Assembly (NCBI GenBank): GCA_036824265.1
Contig: DAITAL010000002.1
Location: forward strand, 41,244 to 105,243
Length of the DNA stretch: 64,000 bases
Direction: 5' to 3'
DNA from: JAAYZB01 sp937958685
GTDB taxonomy: Bacteria > Bacillota_I > Bacilli_A > Izemoplasmatales > Hujiaoplasmataceae
Part shown: one piece after another, positions 1 to 8,382 of the stretch
How positions within the stretch are numbered: the first letter of the stretch is position 1
How the letters are laid out: the number at the start of each line of letters is the position of its first letter
Translations under genes and position numbers: made by a program
Notes under the pieces: model-generated
The model's database searches: none
The model's input: only the letters and a program-made list of their open reading frames with translations
What the model was told of the DNA's origin: nothing

Positions 1-59
1 TCGGAGTGAAAGCCGCGGTGGGCAAACAGGGTGGTCTTGATCCATTCAGTATTACGCAT
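1..59 (-). CDS. Glycerophosphodiester phosphodiesterase-like protein, N-terminus only
   Basis: Read on the minus strand, an ATG at 59-57 opens a frame that runs off the left edge of the window after 19 codons: MRNTEWIKTTLFAHRGFHS. The AHRG[FL]HS stretch near the N-terminus is the hallmark first catalytic segment of GDPD/UgpQ phosphodiesterases, which hydrolyse glycerophosphodiesters to glycerol-3-phosphate; the His-Arg pair contributes to the active site. A GGAGG ribosome site at 70-66 and a TATAAT box at 97-92 support the start. The gene is divergent from the alcohol dehydrogenase. Only 19 residues are visible, so the family call rests on one motif. Confidence 0.6.
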   Translation of the reverse strand, partial: MRNTEWIKTTLFAHRGFHS

Positions 60-91
60 CGGGTACCTCCGAAACGATGTCATTTTCTCAT

Positions 92-121
92 ATTATATCA
101 TGCTGGACCGGAAATGGACAA
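92..121 (-). promoter_or_regulatory. Sigma-A-type promoter for the GDPD-like gene
   Basis: Minus-strand TATAAT (97-92) is preceded 18 bases upstream by TTGTCC (121-116). The promoter lies back to back with the plus-strand promoter at 155-160. Confidence 0.5.
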
Positions 122-154
122 TCATCTTTTTTCCATCTTCAGGGTGAGTCGTGT

Positions 155-177
155 TATAATGTAAACCGACAAAGGAG
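155..177 (+). promoter_or_regulatory. -10 box and ribosome site of the alcohol dehydrogenase gene
   Basis: A consensus TATAAT sits at 155-160 with no clear -35. AAAGGAG at 171-177 is the ribosome site. It abuts a TTG at 178 but is nine bases from the GTG at 187, which decides the start in favour of 187. Confidence 0.55.
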
Positions 178-186
178 TTGAGCGTT

Positions 187-1362
187 GTGAACAATTTTCG
201 TCTCTACACGCCGACGGAGATCGTCTTTGGCAAAAATGCCGAAGCGGAAGTCGGCAAACTTTTGAAACAATATCGGGCAACCAGGGTCTTCCTCCATTAT
301 GGCGGCGGATCGGTTGTGAGAAGCGGCCTGCTGGCAAAGGTTAAAGCGGAACTGGACAAGGAAGAAATCGCCCATTTCGAACTGGGAGGCGCGATGCCCA
401 ACCCCCGTAGCGGACTGGTTTATGAAGGAATCGAACTGTGCCGCGAGCAGAAAGCGGACTTCGTGCTCGCCGTCGGTGGCGGTTCGGCGATCGACTCGGC
501 CAAGGCGATCGCGGCCGGCGTCAAATATGCCGGCGACTTTTGGGACTTCTACACCGGCAAGGCCGTTATCAAGGACGCCCTGCCGATCGGTGTCGTGCTG
601 ACAATCCCGGCGGCCGGATCCGAAGGGTCCGCCAGCGCCGTGATCACCCAGGAAAACGGGATGTTCAAAAAAGGTGTCGTCAGCCGTCATTACCGGCCAC
701 GTTTTGCGATCATCAATCCGGAAACGGCCTATTCGCTCCCCAGGTTCCACCTGTTTGCCGGCGTCGTCGACATGATGAGCCACATCTTCGAACGCTATCT
801 CACCAAGACGAGGGACGTGATCCTGACCGACAGGATGTGCGAGGCGGTTCTGAAGTCGATCATCGAGGCCGCCCGGGCGGTGTTGAACAATCCGACCGAC
901 TACCAGGCGATGGCGACGATCTTCTGGGCTTCGACGATCGCCCACAACGGCATTCTCGGCGTCGGCCGGGAAGAGGACTGGTCTTCGCACCTGTTGGAAC
1001 ATGAATTGAGCGCCTATTACGACGTGTCCCATGGCGCCGGTTTGGCTGTGATTTTCCCGGCATTCATGCGCTACACGCTCACCGAGGATCCCAAACGATA
1101 CAAACGACTGGCTGTTGAGGTCTTCGGCATCTCCGATGACGGCCGTGACGCCGAGACGATCGGCTTGGCCGGCATCGAGGCCCTCAAGCGCTTCTATCGC
1201 GAGATCGGCATGCCGCTTTCCTTCGCGGAACTGGGGGCAAAGCGGGCAGACATCCCTGCTCTCGTCGCCAAACTGCGGGAAAACCGGGGCGATGTCATCG
1301 GCAGTTTCAAGCGGCTTGCGATGGAAGATGCCAAAAACATCTACCTGTTGGCCTGTGAATGA
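187..1362 (+). CDS. Iron-containing alcohol dehydrogenase (butanol dehydrogenase/YqhD type)
   Basis: 391 residues, the normal length for this family. These are NAD(P)H-dependent, metal-dependent cytosolic reductases of aldehydes or ketones. The N-terminus (NNFRLYTPTEIVFGK) is typical of the BdhA/YqhD branch. A GGGSAIDSAKAIA nucleotide-binding segment lies near residue 95, and C-terminal histidines (HLLEHELSAYYDVSHGAGL, near residue 270) provide metal ligands. The start is set to GTG 187 by ribosome-site spacing. The gene stands alone between its own promoter and terminator. A fermentative role in recycling NAD(P)H is inferred; the substrate cannot be read from sequence. Confidence 0.88.
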   Translation: MNNFRLYTPTEIVFGKNAEAEVGKLLKQYRATRVFLHYGGGSVVRSGLLAKVKAELDKEEIAHFELGGAMPNPRSGLVYEGIELCREQKADFVLAVGGGSAIDSAKAIAAGVKYAGDFWDFYTGKAVIKDALPIGVVLTIPAAGSEGSASAVITQENGMFKKGVVSRHYRPRFAIINPETAYSLPRFHLFAGVVDMMSHIFERYLTKTRDVILTDRMCEAVLKSIIEAARAVLNNPTDYQAMATIFWASTIAHNGILGVGREEDWSSHLLEHELSAYYDVSHGAGLAVIFPAFMRYTLTEDPKRYKRLAVEVFGISDDGRDAETIGLAGIEALKRFYREIGMPLSFAELGAKRADIPALVAKLRENRGDVIGSFKRLAMEDAKNIYLLACE

Positions 1363-1373
1363 ACAGGATTGCC

Positions 1374-1402
1374 AAGGTGTTGTCGGGAGACAACGCCTTT
1401 TC
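1374..1402 (+). terminator. Intrinsic terminator of the alcohol dehydrogenase gene
   Basis: AAGGTGTTGTC pairs with GACAACGCCTT across a GGGA loop (one G-T pair) and is followed by TTTTCC. Confidence 0.8.
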
Positions 1403-1434
1403 CTTAAAAAGATGATCATCAGTGACGATATTTC

Positions 1435-1464
1435 TTCTGAAAACGCTTGTATCTATGCTAAAAT
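1435..1464 (+). promoter_or_regulatory. Promoter of ald
   Basis: TTCTGA (1435-1440) is separated by 18 bases from TAAAAT (1459-1464). The ribosome site GCGAGGTG follows at about 1472. Confidence 0.5.
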
Positions 1465-1486
1465 ATAAAGTGCGAGGTGAAAATAA

Positions 1487-2587
1487 ATGAGAATAGGTTG
1501 TGTCAAGGAAATCAAGAAGCTGGAATACCGTGTCGGTCTGACACCCAGCAGCGTCAAGGAATATGCCAATCACAAGCACCAGGTCTTCATCGAGAAAGGA
1601 GCGGGCGTAAATTCCGGATTTTCCGATCAGGACTACATCGACCAGGGAGCAACCATCCTTGAGGATGCGGCCTCCGTCTGGAACAAATCCGAAATGATCG
1701 TCAAGGTCAAGGAACCGCTGGCGGCGGAATACCAGTATTTCCGCCCCGGGCTGATCATCTACACCTATCTGCATCTGGCGGCTGACGAGCCGCTCACGAT
1801 GAGCCTGCTCGAAAATAAGGTCAAAGGGGTCGCGTATGAAACCATCGTTTTACCTGACGGAGCGCTGCCCTGCTTGAAACCGATGAGCGAAGTCGCCGGC
1901 CGCCTCAGCGTGATCGAAGGCGCCAAACATCTGGAAAAGCCCTTCGGCGGTTCGGGGGTGCTGATTTCCGGCGTTCCCGGAGTGGCGCGTGCCAATGTCG
2001 CGATCATCGGTGCCGGCGTCGTCGGCGAGAACGCGCTCAAGATGGCCGTTGGCCTCAACGCCAACGTGACCGTCCTCGACATCAGCATGAAGAAACTCAC
2101 CTATCTTGACGACATCTATGGCAACCGCATCACCACTCTCTACAGCAACAACCACAATATCGAAGAGGCGTGCGTGAACGCCGACCTCGTCGTGAGCGGC
2201 GTTTTGCTTCCGGGAGCGAAAGCGCCCAAACTGATCAAGCGCGAATTCTACAAGAAGATGCGCCCCGGCAGCGTCATCGTCGACGTCGCCATCGACCAGG
2301 GCGGTTCCACCGAAGTCAGCAAGGCCACCTATCACGACAACCCGACTTTCGTCGTCGATGGCATTCTCCACTACTGCGTCGCCAACATGCCGGGAGCCGT
2401 TCCCAGAACCTCGACCATCGCTCTCAACAACTCCACGCTCCGCTATGGTCTGATGATCGCCGACATGGGACTCGAGGCAGCGATCGCCTCCTGCAACCCA
2501 TTGAAATTCGGCGTCAACACCTACGAGGGCAAATGCACCTGCGAAGGCGTCGCCGCGGCATTCAATCTCGAATATCACGCACTATAA
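1487..2587 (+). CDS. ald: Alanine dehydrogenase
   Basis: 366 residues, close to the family norm of about 370. It catalyses reversible NAD-dependent deamination of L-alanine to pyruvate and ammonia in the cytosol. The N-terminus has the AlaDH signature (EIKKLEYRVGLTP), and the Rossmann fold is seen in GAGVVGENALKMAVGLNA near residue 175, followed by the acidic residue (VLDIS) that binds the NAD ribose. The ending PLKFGVNTYEGKCT.EGVA is also characteristic. It is monocistronic. It may supply pyruvate or overflow alanine; the neighbouring dehydrogenase suggests fermentative redox balance, which is inference. Confidence 0.95.
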   Translation: MRIGCVKEIKKLEYRVGLTPSSVKEYANHKHQVFIEKGAGVNSGFSDQDYIDQGATILEDAASVWNKSEMIVKVKEPLAAEYQYFRPGLIIYTYLHLAADEPLTMSLLENKVKGVAYETIVLPDGALPCLKPMSEVAGRLSVIEGAKHLEKPFGGSGVLISGVPGVARANVAIIGAGVVGENALKMAVGLNANVTVLDISMKKLTYLDDIYGNRITTLYSNNHNIEEACVNADLVVSGVLLPGAKAPKLIKREFYKKMRPGSVIVDVAIDQGGSTEVSKATYHDNPTFVVDGILHYCVANMPGAVPRTSTIALNNSTLRYGLMIADMGLEAAIASCNPLKFGVNTYEGKCTCEGVAAAFNLEYHAL

Positions 2588-2602
2588 ACAGAAAACGCGA
2601 TC

Positions 2603-2630
2603 ACCGCACCCGGCCGGGTGCGGTTTTCTT
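2603..2630 (+). terminator. Intrinsic terminator of ald
   Basis: ACCGCACCCGG and CCGGGTGCGGT form a long GC-rich stem followed by TTTCTTT. Confidence 0.9.
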
Positions 2631-2677
2631 TAAATAATAAACTGGCCGGCGCTCTGGTTTTTAAAAATAAACAATTG

Positions 2678-2706
2678 TTTACTTTTTCGTCAATCTGGTA
2701 TATACT
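2678..2706 (+). promoter_or_regulatory. Promoter of the epimerase/reductase gene
   Basis: TTTACT (2678-2683), a 17-base spacer and TATACT (2701-2706). The ribosome site AGGGAGGGG follows. Confidence 0.55.
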
Positions 2707-2726
2707 GAAATCAGGGAGGGGTCTGT

Positions 2727-3746
2727 ATGAAATGTTTCGTAACCGGTGCGACCGGACATATCGGCAATGTTCTCGTCAGGGATCTTTATGCCGCGGGCCA
2801 CGAAGTGGCTGCGTTGGTGCTCCCAAGAGACAACCACAAGATGATCGATCCTTACGCAAAAATCATCGTCGGCAACATCCTCGACCGCGATTTTCTGCTT
2901 GCCTGCATTCAAGGATATGACATTGTCTTCCATCTGGCCGGCATCGTCGAGATCGGTTCGGGCAAGAAGCAACTGCTCTTTGCCGTCAACGTCCAAGGCA
3001 CGAAGAACATCGTCCATGCCTGTTTGAAAAACAAGATCAGAAGACTGGTGTACACTTCGAGCGTCCATGCTATCCCCGAACTGAAGAAAGGCTTGACAAT
3101 GACGGAAATCGACCACTTCGATCCCCGCCTGGTCAAGGGGCTTTATGCGAAGACCAAGGCGATCGCCACCGATTACGTGTTGAATCACCGCGATCTTGGT
3201 CTCGAAATCGTCGTCGTCCACCCTTCCGGCGTGATTGGACCCTATGATTATCAGCTTTCCAACGTCAGCCAGCTGTTCGTCGATTTTCTGATGGGGAGAC
3301 TCACTGCCTATCTCAAGGGCGGCTACAACTTCGTGGACGTGAGAGACGTCGCCAGGGGCATCCGCCTGGCTGGTGAAATCGGTCGCAGCGGCGAATGCTA
3401 CATCCTCTCGGGACACGAGATCACCGTCAAGGAACTGCTCGATCTGATCGCCGACGAGACAGGCAGGAAAAGGATCCGCACCAAACTCGCCTATTGGTTC
3501 ATCCTGGCGATGAGTTACTTCGCGGAAGCCTACTACCTGACGATCAAGCAGAAACCGCTCTTCACCCACTACTCCGTGGTCGTCCTGAATTCCAACCGCG
3601 CCTTTGACAACACCAAGGCCATCACCGAACTAGGCTTTGCGACAAGACCGCTCGCCGCATCGGTCAAGGACGCGCTCGCCTTCGCCAAGGCCAACTACCT
3701 GGAGAAGAAGAACGGGAAATACAAACGCAAACTGCAGATCGAATGA
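2727..3746 (+). CDS. NAD(P)-dependent epimerase/dihydroflavonol-reductase-like SDR protein
   Basis: 339 residues. The N-terminal Rossmann motif TGATGHIGNVLVRDL (residues 6-20) and the catalytic Tyr-x-x-x-Lys (YAKTK, about residues 139-143), with an upstream TSSVHA serine, identify an extended short-chain dehydrogenase/reductase. The family includes sugar epimerases and ketone/aldehyde reductases. The FVDVRDVA segment near residue 200 is typical of the group, and the C-terminal half carries a hydrophobic LAYWFILAMSYFAEAYYL stretch seen in reductase-like members. It is monocistronic with its own promoter and terminator, so context gives no pathway. The substrate is unknown. Confidence 0.82.
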   Translation: MKCFVTGATGHIGNVLVRDLYAAGHEVAALVLPRDNHKMIDPYAKIIVGNILDRDFLLACIQGYDIVFHLAGIVEIGSGKKQLLFAVNVQGTKNIVHACLKNKIRRLVYTSSVHAIPELKKGLTMTEIDHFDPRLVKGLYAKTKAIATDYVLNHRDLGLEIVVVHPSGVIGPYDYQLSNVSQLFVDFLMGRLTAYLKGGYNFVDVRDVARGIRLAGEIGRSGECYILSGHEITVKELLDLIADETGRKRIRTKLAYWFILAMSYFAEAYYLTIKQKPLFTHYSVVVLNSNRAFDNTKAITELGFATRPLAASVKDALAFAKANYLEKKNGKYKRKLQIE

Positions 3747-3750
3747 CCTA

Positions 3751-3783
3751 ACCGGCAGAGACAAACCCTCTGCCGGTTTTTTT
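3751..3783 (+). terminator. Intrinsic terminator of the SDR gene
   Basis: AACCGGCAGAG / CTCTGCCGGTT stem followed by seven T residues. Confidence 0.9.
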
Positions 3784-3830
3784 CTGGCCCGCGCTTCCCT
3801 TTTAGGCTCGGAAAACGGGCTCCGGTGTTG

Positions 3831-3836
3831 TATAAT
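3831..3836 (+). promoter_or_regulatory. -10 box of the helicase gene
   Basis: Consensus TATAAT with no clear -35. Its position downstream of an in-frame TTG at 3825 rules that codon out as the start and supports ATG 3852. Confidence 0.5.
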
Positions 3837-3851
3837 AGAAACGGTGAGAAG

Positions 3852-6203
3852 ATGAAAGACATCAGAGTCAGCGCCAAAGACATCGCCGAGCTTTTGTTCG
3901 GTTCGGGAAACATCGCCTCCGAAAGCATGCTCAACCTCCGGGCGGAGGAAGGCCAGCAAATCCATAAATATTGGCAGGATCGATACAAAGAAGCCGATCT
4001 CCGGGAAGTGGCCGTCGCGCTAACAGTCGAACGCGACGATTTTCGCATGGAAATCACCGGCCGGATCGATGGGATCCTCACCCGTGACGGCGAGCTGATG
4101 CTCGAGGAAATCAAGTCGACGCATATGGATTTCGAGTTGCTCGACGAGAAGACGTTCCCCGCGCACCTCGCCCAGGCGAAACTCTATGCCCACCTGTATG
4201 TTGTGAACAACAGACTGCCGCGACTGACGGTAATCCTCACCTACATCGACGTCGAAACCAAGGATATCTGGCAATATGAGAAAAACTTCTCCGCCAAAGT
4301 CCTGCAAAACTACTTCGAGAAGACAATCGCCAAATACGTCGAATGGATGCGCAAGATCAGTGACCATGAGGCCGCCAGACAGAAATCGATCGAGGGGTTG
4401 ACATTCCCCTTCGCCAGCTACCGGCTGGGACAGCGGGAAATGATGGCCCATGTCTACCGGACCATCCTCGACCGCGGCATCATCTACATTGCCGCCCCAA
4501 CCGGGATCGGCAAGACTTCCGCCACCCTGTTCGCCACGCTCAAGGCGATCAACGCCCCCAGGCAGAAAGTGTTCTACCTGACGGCCAAGAACGACGGCAA
4601 GCAGATCGCCGTCGCGACGATCGCCCTCATGGAGGAACGCGGCCTGGTCGCCAAGACCTGCGAGATCACGGCCAAGGACCAAAGTTGTTTCCTCAAGGAA
4701 AGAGACTGCGATCCCGACGTCTGCAAATACGCAAACGGCTATTACTCCCGCGTATACAAAGCGATCCGCGACATTTTCGCAAACGAGAGTCTGCTGACCA
4801 AAAGCGTGATCAGAAACTACGCCCGCAAACACCGCATCTGTCCCTTCGAGTTTTCCCTCGATCTTTCCAATTATTGCGACATCCTGATCGGCGACTACAA
4901 CTACGCCTTCGACCCCAGGGTCCGCCTGATCCGCTATTTCGAGGAAAAGATCGCCGATCCGATCCTGTTGGTCGACGAAGCCCACAATCTGGTCGCCAGA
5001 AGCCGGGAAATGTACAGCGCCGCGATTGACGAGTCGATGTTCAAGACGCTTCTGGAACTGACCAAGCCGCTCAAACCGAATCCGAAACGGGAAATCAGCC
5101 GGATCCTCGATCTCTTCGCCGAACTCGATCTCGAGCTGATCGAAGTCGACTTCGTCAAACATGAGGAACCAAACGATTACCTGCTGCAACTCGCCAAACG
5201 CCTGCTCGTAAAACTCGATCAGGTGCTCACGACCGACAAAAAGATCGCCAACCGCAGCCAGATCATGGATGCATATTTCGCTGTCAGCCAGTTCGTGCGC
5301 GCCGGCGAGATCTTCAACGATGATTTCGTTTTTCTCCTGGAAAGGACGGAAGGCACATTCCGGGCGTCGATCAGGTGCCTGGACGCGAGCGCGTTCATCC
5401 TGAACACCCTGAAGGACGCGGCGCTCGCCAGCGTCTTCTTCAGCGCCACCTTGGATCCAATCGAATACTACAAGACGCTCATCACCAAGACCGAAGGCCA
5501 GGACGTGAAGATGCCCTCGCCCTTCAAGCAGGAAAACCTGCTCTTGTTGTGCGTCGATACGATCTCGACCCGCTACCAGGACCGCAAGGACTCGCTCGCC
5601 GAGATCGCGGAGATCGCCAGGACGCTTATCGAGGGCAAAAAGGGGAACTACATCATGTTCTTCCCCTCCTATGAATATCTGAAGATGGTCGAGGCGGCGC
5701 TATCCTTCTCCGAGACCGTCGACGTCATCAAGCAGACCAGGGAGATGTCCCAGGAGGACCGGACCCAGACGATCACGATGTTCAAGACGGAAACCGCCAA
5801 GACCCAGGTGGGTCTGTTCGTGATGGGCGGCGTGTTCGCCGAGTCGATCGACCTGATCGGCGACATGCTCTCGGGCGTGTTGATCGTCGGCGTCGGTCTG
5901 CCTGGACTTTCCCCCTTCAACAACATCCTCCGCTCCCATTTCGACGAGAAGTTCCACCAGGGCTTCGATTATGCCTATACCTATCCCGGACTGAACAAGG
6001 TGATCCAGGCCGTCGGGCGCGTCATCCGCACCAAGACCGACCGCGGCGTCGCGATCCTCGTCGACGACCGGTTCGCCTCCCCCAAATACCAGAAACTCTT
6101 TCCCCGCGAGTGGAGCCACCTCCGCGTTGTCAGGGACATTGCGGAGATCAGAAACAGGATCGCCGTTTTCTGGAAGCGGGAAGCCGATATTTCCCAGGAG
6201 TAG
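3852..6203 (+). CDS. DinG/XPD-family helicase fused to an N-terminal PD-(D/E)XK nuclease-like domain
   Basis: 783 residues. Residues about 50-130 have the RecB/Cas4-like nuclease pattern: D73, then E86-I-K88, then Q108-x3-Y112. The helicase part follows: Walker A APTGIGKT (215-222), an iron-sulfur cluster domain with Cys279, Cys286, Cys291 and Cys330, a DEAH box (375-378) and a C-terminal QAVGRVIRT motif VI. This matches superfamily 2 XPD/DinG 5'-3' DNA helicases that unwind damaged or structured DNA. The nuclease residues appear intact, so it may both unwind and cut. The start follows the TATAAT at 3831 and the GGTGAG ribosome site. It is a single gene upstream of the S10 operon. Confidence 0.85.
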   Translation: MKDIRVSAKDIAELLFGSGNIASESMLNLRAEEGQQIHKYWQDRYKEADLREVAVALTVERDDFRMEITGRIDGILTRDGELMLEEIKSTHMDFELLDEKTFPAHLAQAKLYAHLYVVNNRLPRLTVILTYIDVETKDIWQYEKNFSAKVLQNYFEKTIAKYVEWMRKISDHEAARQKSIEGLTFPFASYRLGQREMMAHVYRTILDRGIIYIAAPTGIGKTSATLFATLKAINAPRQKVFYLTAKNDGKQIAVATIALMEERGLVAKTCEITAKDQSCFLKERDCDPDVCKYANGYYSRVYKAIRDIFANESLLTKSVIRNYARKHRICPFEFSLDLSNYCDILIGDYNYAFDPRVRLIRYFEEKIADPILLVDEAHNLVARSREMYSAAIDESMFKTLLELTKPLKPNPKREISRILDLFAELDLELIEVDFVKHEEPNDYLLQLAKRLLVKLDQVLTTDKKIANRSQIMDAYFAVSQFVRAGEIFNDDFVFLLERTEGTFRASIRCLDASAFILNTLKDAALASVFFSATLDPIEYYKTLITKTEGQDVKMPSPFKQENLLLLCVDTISTRYQDRKDSLAEIAEIARTLIEGKKGNYIMFFPSYEYLKMVEAALSFSETVDVIKQTREMSQEDRTQTITMFKTETAKTQVGLFVMGGVFAESIDLIGDMLSGVLIVGVGLPGLSPFNNILRSHFDEKFHQGFDYAYTYPGLNKVIQAVGRVIRTKTDRGVAILVDDRFASPKYQKLFPREWSHLRVVRDIAEIRNRIAVFWKREADISQE

Positions 6204-6287
6204 ACCGCCTATCGGTGTTTTTGGCCAGTTTTCGCGTACATGCACGTATAATTAAGGAAAAAAGTGCGATTTCCCGGGAAAAAGAAC

Positions 6288-6316
6288 TTGCATTTTTTTT
6301 CTTAATTTGTTATCAT
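6288..6316 (+). promoter_or_regulatory. S10 operon promoter P1
   Basis: TTGCAT (6288-6293), a 17-base T-rich spacer and TATCAT (6311-6316). The TTGCATTTTTTT start recurs in the cold-shock gene promoter at 43963. Confidence 0.6.
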
Positions 6317-6324
6317 AATCAAGG

Positions 6325-6454
6325 CCTGTGAAAAACAGGACGGCAGAGATTTGTAAGGTTGCTGACACACACGTAGGCGTTGTTATGATGCGCGTCGGAG
6401 GTCAGGGAATTTACAATGAGCCGGTATATAAGCCAATTATATGCATAGGAGGAG
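6325..6454 (+). promoter_or_regulatory. Untranslated leader of the S10 operon
   Basis: About 135 bases without a credible gene separate P1 from rpsJ. CCTGT/ACAGG (6325-6329 and 6335-6339) forms a hairpin at the predicted 5' end. ATATAA/TTATAT (6426-6431 and 6437-6442) forms one just before the ribosome site AGGAGGAG (6447-6454). A ribosomal-protein-responsive leader is plausible, but I cannot match it to a named family. Confidence 0.4.
6362..6389 (+). promoter_or_regulatory. Possible second S10 operon promoter P2
   Basis: CTGACA (6362-6367), a 16-base spacer and TATGAT (6384-6389) with an extended TGT upstream of the -10. Confidence 0.45.
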
Positions 6455-6460
6455 CTTTCA

Positions 6461-6772
6461 ATGGCAACAAACCAGCAAGTAATCAGAATCAGACTCAAGT
6501 CCTACGATCACAGATTGTTGGACCAATCCGCGAAGAAGATCGTCGACACTGCGAAGAAAACCGGAGCCACCGTTTCCGGTCCGATCCCCCTGCCGACGGA
6601 AAAAGAGATCTTCACGATCTTGAGAAGTCCGCATGTGAACAAGGACTCGCGCGAACAGTTTGAGAGACGGACGCACAAGCGTCTGATCGACATCGTCAAT
6701 CCATCCGCAAAAACGATCGATTCGTTGATGCATTTGGATCTGCCATCCGGTGTCGACATCGTCTTGAAGTAA
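6461..6772 (+). CDS. rpsJ: 30S ribosomal protein S10
   Basis: 103 residues, full length. The opening IRIRLKSYDHRLLDQSAKKIVDTA and the closing DLPSGVDI are strongly conserved S10 sequences. It is part of the 30S head and is also the NusB partner in transcription antitermination (NusE). First gene of the S10-spc-alpha superoperon, with a strong AGGAGGAG ribosome site. Confidence 0.98.
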   Translation: MATNQQVIRIRLKSYDHRLLDQSAKKIVDTAKKTGATVSGPIPLPTEKEIFTILRSPHVNKDSREQFERRTHKRLIDIVNPSAKTIDSLMHLDLPSGVDIVLK

Positions 6773-6796
6773 GAATCCAACGTAGGAGGTGTACTC

Positions 6797-7429
6797 ATGG
6801 CAAAAGGTATCTTAGGAAGAAAAGTCGGAATGACGCAGATTTTCGACGAACTCGGCAGACTGATCCCCGTGACGGTGATCGAAGTGACGCCCAACGTCGT
6901 GCTGCAAAAGAAAAATGTCGCCACCGATGGCTACGAAGCCGTCCAGCTCGGATTCATGGACAAACGCGCAAACCTCGTGAACAAACCCGAGAGCGGACAC
7001 TTCGCCAAAGCCGGTGTCGCGCCTAAGCGCTACGTAAAAGAACTTCGCCTTTCCGGAATGATGGAATACGAAGTCGGCCAGGAGGTCAAATGCGATATAT
7101 TTGGCGCCGGTGATTATGTAGACGTTACAGGCACTTCAAAGGGAAAGGGATTCCAGGGCAACATCAAGCGCCACAACTTCAGCACCGGTCCGATGGCTCA
7201 CGGATCCAAATCCCACCGCACGGTCGGCTCGATGGGCACGATCGCCCCGAACCGCGTCCGCAAGGGCAAGAAAATGCCTGGCAGAATGGGACATGACACG
7301 GTGACGATCCAAAATCTGGTCGTCGTCCGCGCCGACGCCGAGAACAACGTCTTGCTCATCAGAGGCAACGTTCCCGGACCGAACAAGGCACTCATCGTCA
7401 TCAAGAGCGCCATCAAGAAGAACAAATAA
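6797..7429 (+). CDS. rplC: 50S ribosomal protein L3
   Basis: 210 residues. The start KGILGRKVGMTQIFDE and the central loop GPMAHGSKSHRTVGSMGT, which reaches toward the peptidyl transferase centre, are diagnostic. An early 23S rRNA-binding assembly protein. It follows rpsJ by 24 bases with AGGAGG. Confidence 0.98.
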   Translation: MAKGILGRKVGMTQIFDELGRLIPVTVIEVTPNVVLQKKNVATDGYEAVQLGFMDKRANLVNKPESGHFAKAGVAPKRYVKELRLSGMMEYEVGQEVKCDIFGAGDYVDVTGTSKGKGFQGNIKRHNFSTGPMAHGSKSHRTVGSMGTIAPNRVRKGKKMPGRMGHDTVTIQNLVVVRADAENNVLLIRGNVPGPNKALIVIKSAIKKNK

Positions 7430-7457
7430 GGGCCATCGCTGGAAGGAGGAAAACAAA

Positions 7458-8081
7458 ATGCCTAAAATAGCACTATACAACCAACTGGGAGAAACCATCG
7501 GCGAAGTCGAACTTGCGGATTCCGTATTCGCAGTCGCCCAGAACCAACAAGTCGTCTATGACGTCGTCAAAGCTCAGACCGCAGCGATGCGCCAGGGAAC
7601 AGCCAAAGCCAAAGGCCGCTCGGAAGTGTCCGGCGGCGGTAGGAAACCCTACCGGCAAAAAGGCACCGGCCATGCCCGTCAGGGAACGATCAACGCCCCG
7701 CAATATGTCGGCGGCGGGATCGTCTTCGGACCGACTCCCCGCAGTTACGACTATAAAGTCAACAAAAAGATCCGTCGTCTGGCCTTGAGGATCGTCTTAT
7801 CCGACAAGGTCCGCGAAGAAAACCTGCTCGTCATCGACGGTTTCAACCTCGAATCGCACAAGACGAAGGGGATCGTCGGGATCCTTGACAACCTCAAACA
7901 AGACGGCAAGATCATGCTCGTCGTCGACGAAGTCAGTGAAACCCTGGACATCGCGACGAAGAACCTGCCGAACGTCACCACCGTGACCTTCGACCATATC
8001 AGCGTCTACGACGTGATGAACGCCGGAAGCATCATCGCGACGAATGCCGCAATCAAGAAAATCGAGGAGGCATTAAGCTGA
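7458..8081 (+). CDS. rplD: 50S ribosomal protein L4
   Basis: 207 residues. The exit-tunnel loop (SGGGRKPYRQKGTGHARQGT, about residues 55-75) is intact. In several bacteria L4 represses its own S10 operon, which is worth keeping in mind given the long leader upstream. Ribosome site GGAAGGAGG. Confidence 0.97.
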   Translation: MPKIALYNQLGETIGEVELADSVFAVAQNQQVVYDVVKAQTAAMRQGTAKAKGRSEVSGGGRKPYRQKGTGHARQGTINAPQYVGGGIVFGPTPRSYDYKVNKKIRRLALRIVLSDKVREENLLVIDGFNLESHKTKGIVGILDNLKQDGKIMLVVDEVSETLDIATKNLPNVTTVTFDHISVYDVMNAGSIIATNAAIKKIEEALS

Positions 8082-8083
8082 CC

Positions 8084-8365
8084 ATGGACAAATTTCAGAT
8101 CATCAAGGCGCCGATCGTCTCCGAAAAATCGACAAAACTGGCAGAACAGCGCAAATATACTTTCGAAGTCGACAGAAACGCCAACAAGATCCAAATCAAA
8201 GACGCTATCGAAGAAATCTTCAAGGTGAAAGTCCTTAAGGTGAATGTGATCAACAGCATCCCGAAGGCAAAGCGCGTCGGGAAATACTCCGGGTTCAAAC
8301 CCGCGGTAACCAAGGCGGTCGTTACGCTTGCGGAAGGCTATAAGATCGACATTTACGCTTCGTAG
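8084..8365 (+). CDS. rplW: 50S ribosomal protein L23
   Basis: 93 residues. Opens IIKAPIVSEKSTKLAEQRKYTFEVD, the L23 signature. It sits at the tunnel exit, where trigger factor and SRP dock. It begins two bases after rplD, with its ribosome site (GAGGAGG) inside the rplD end, suggesting translational coupling. Confidence 0.97.
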   Translation: MDKFQIIKAPIVSEKSTKLAEQRKYTFEVDRNANKIQIKDAIEEIFKVKVLKVNVINSIPKAKRVGKYSGFKPAVTKAVVTLAEGYKIDIYAS

Positions 8366-8382
8366 ACGGGAGGATACAACTA

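Noticed and set aside
154..1419. Antisense open frame of 421 codons covering the alcohol dehydrogenase
   Set aside because: The plus strand has the dehydrogenase motifs, a TATAAT box and a ribosome site; the minus frame has none.
6204..6222. Hairpin ACCG/CGGT followed by TTTTT after the helicase gene
   Set aside because: Only four base pairs; too weak to call a terminator, though helicase transcripts may still end here.
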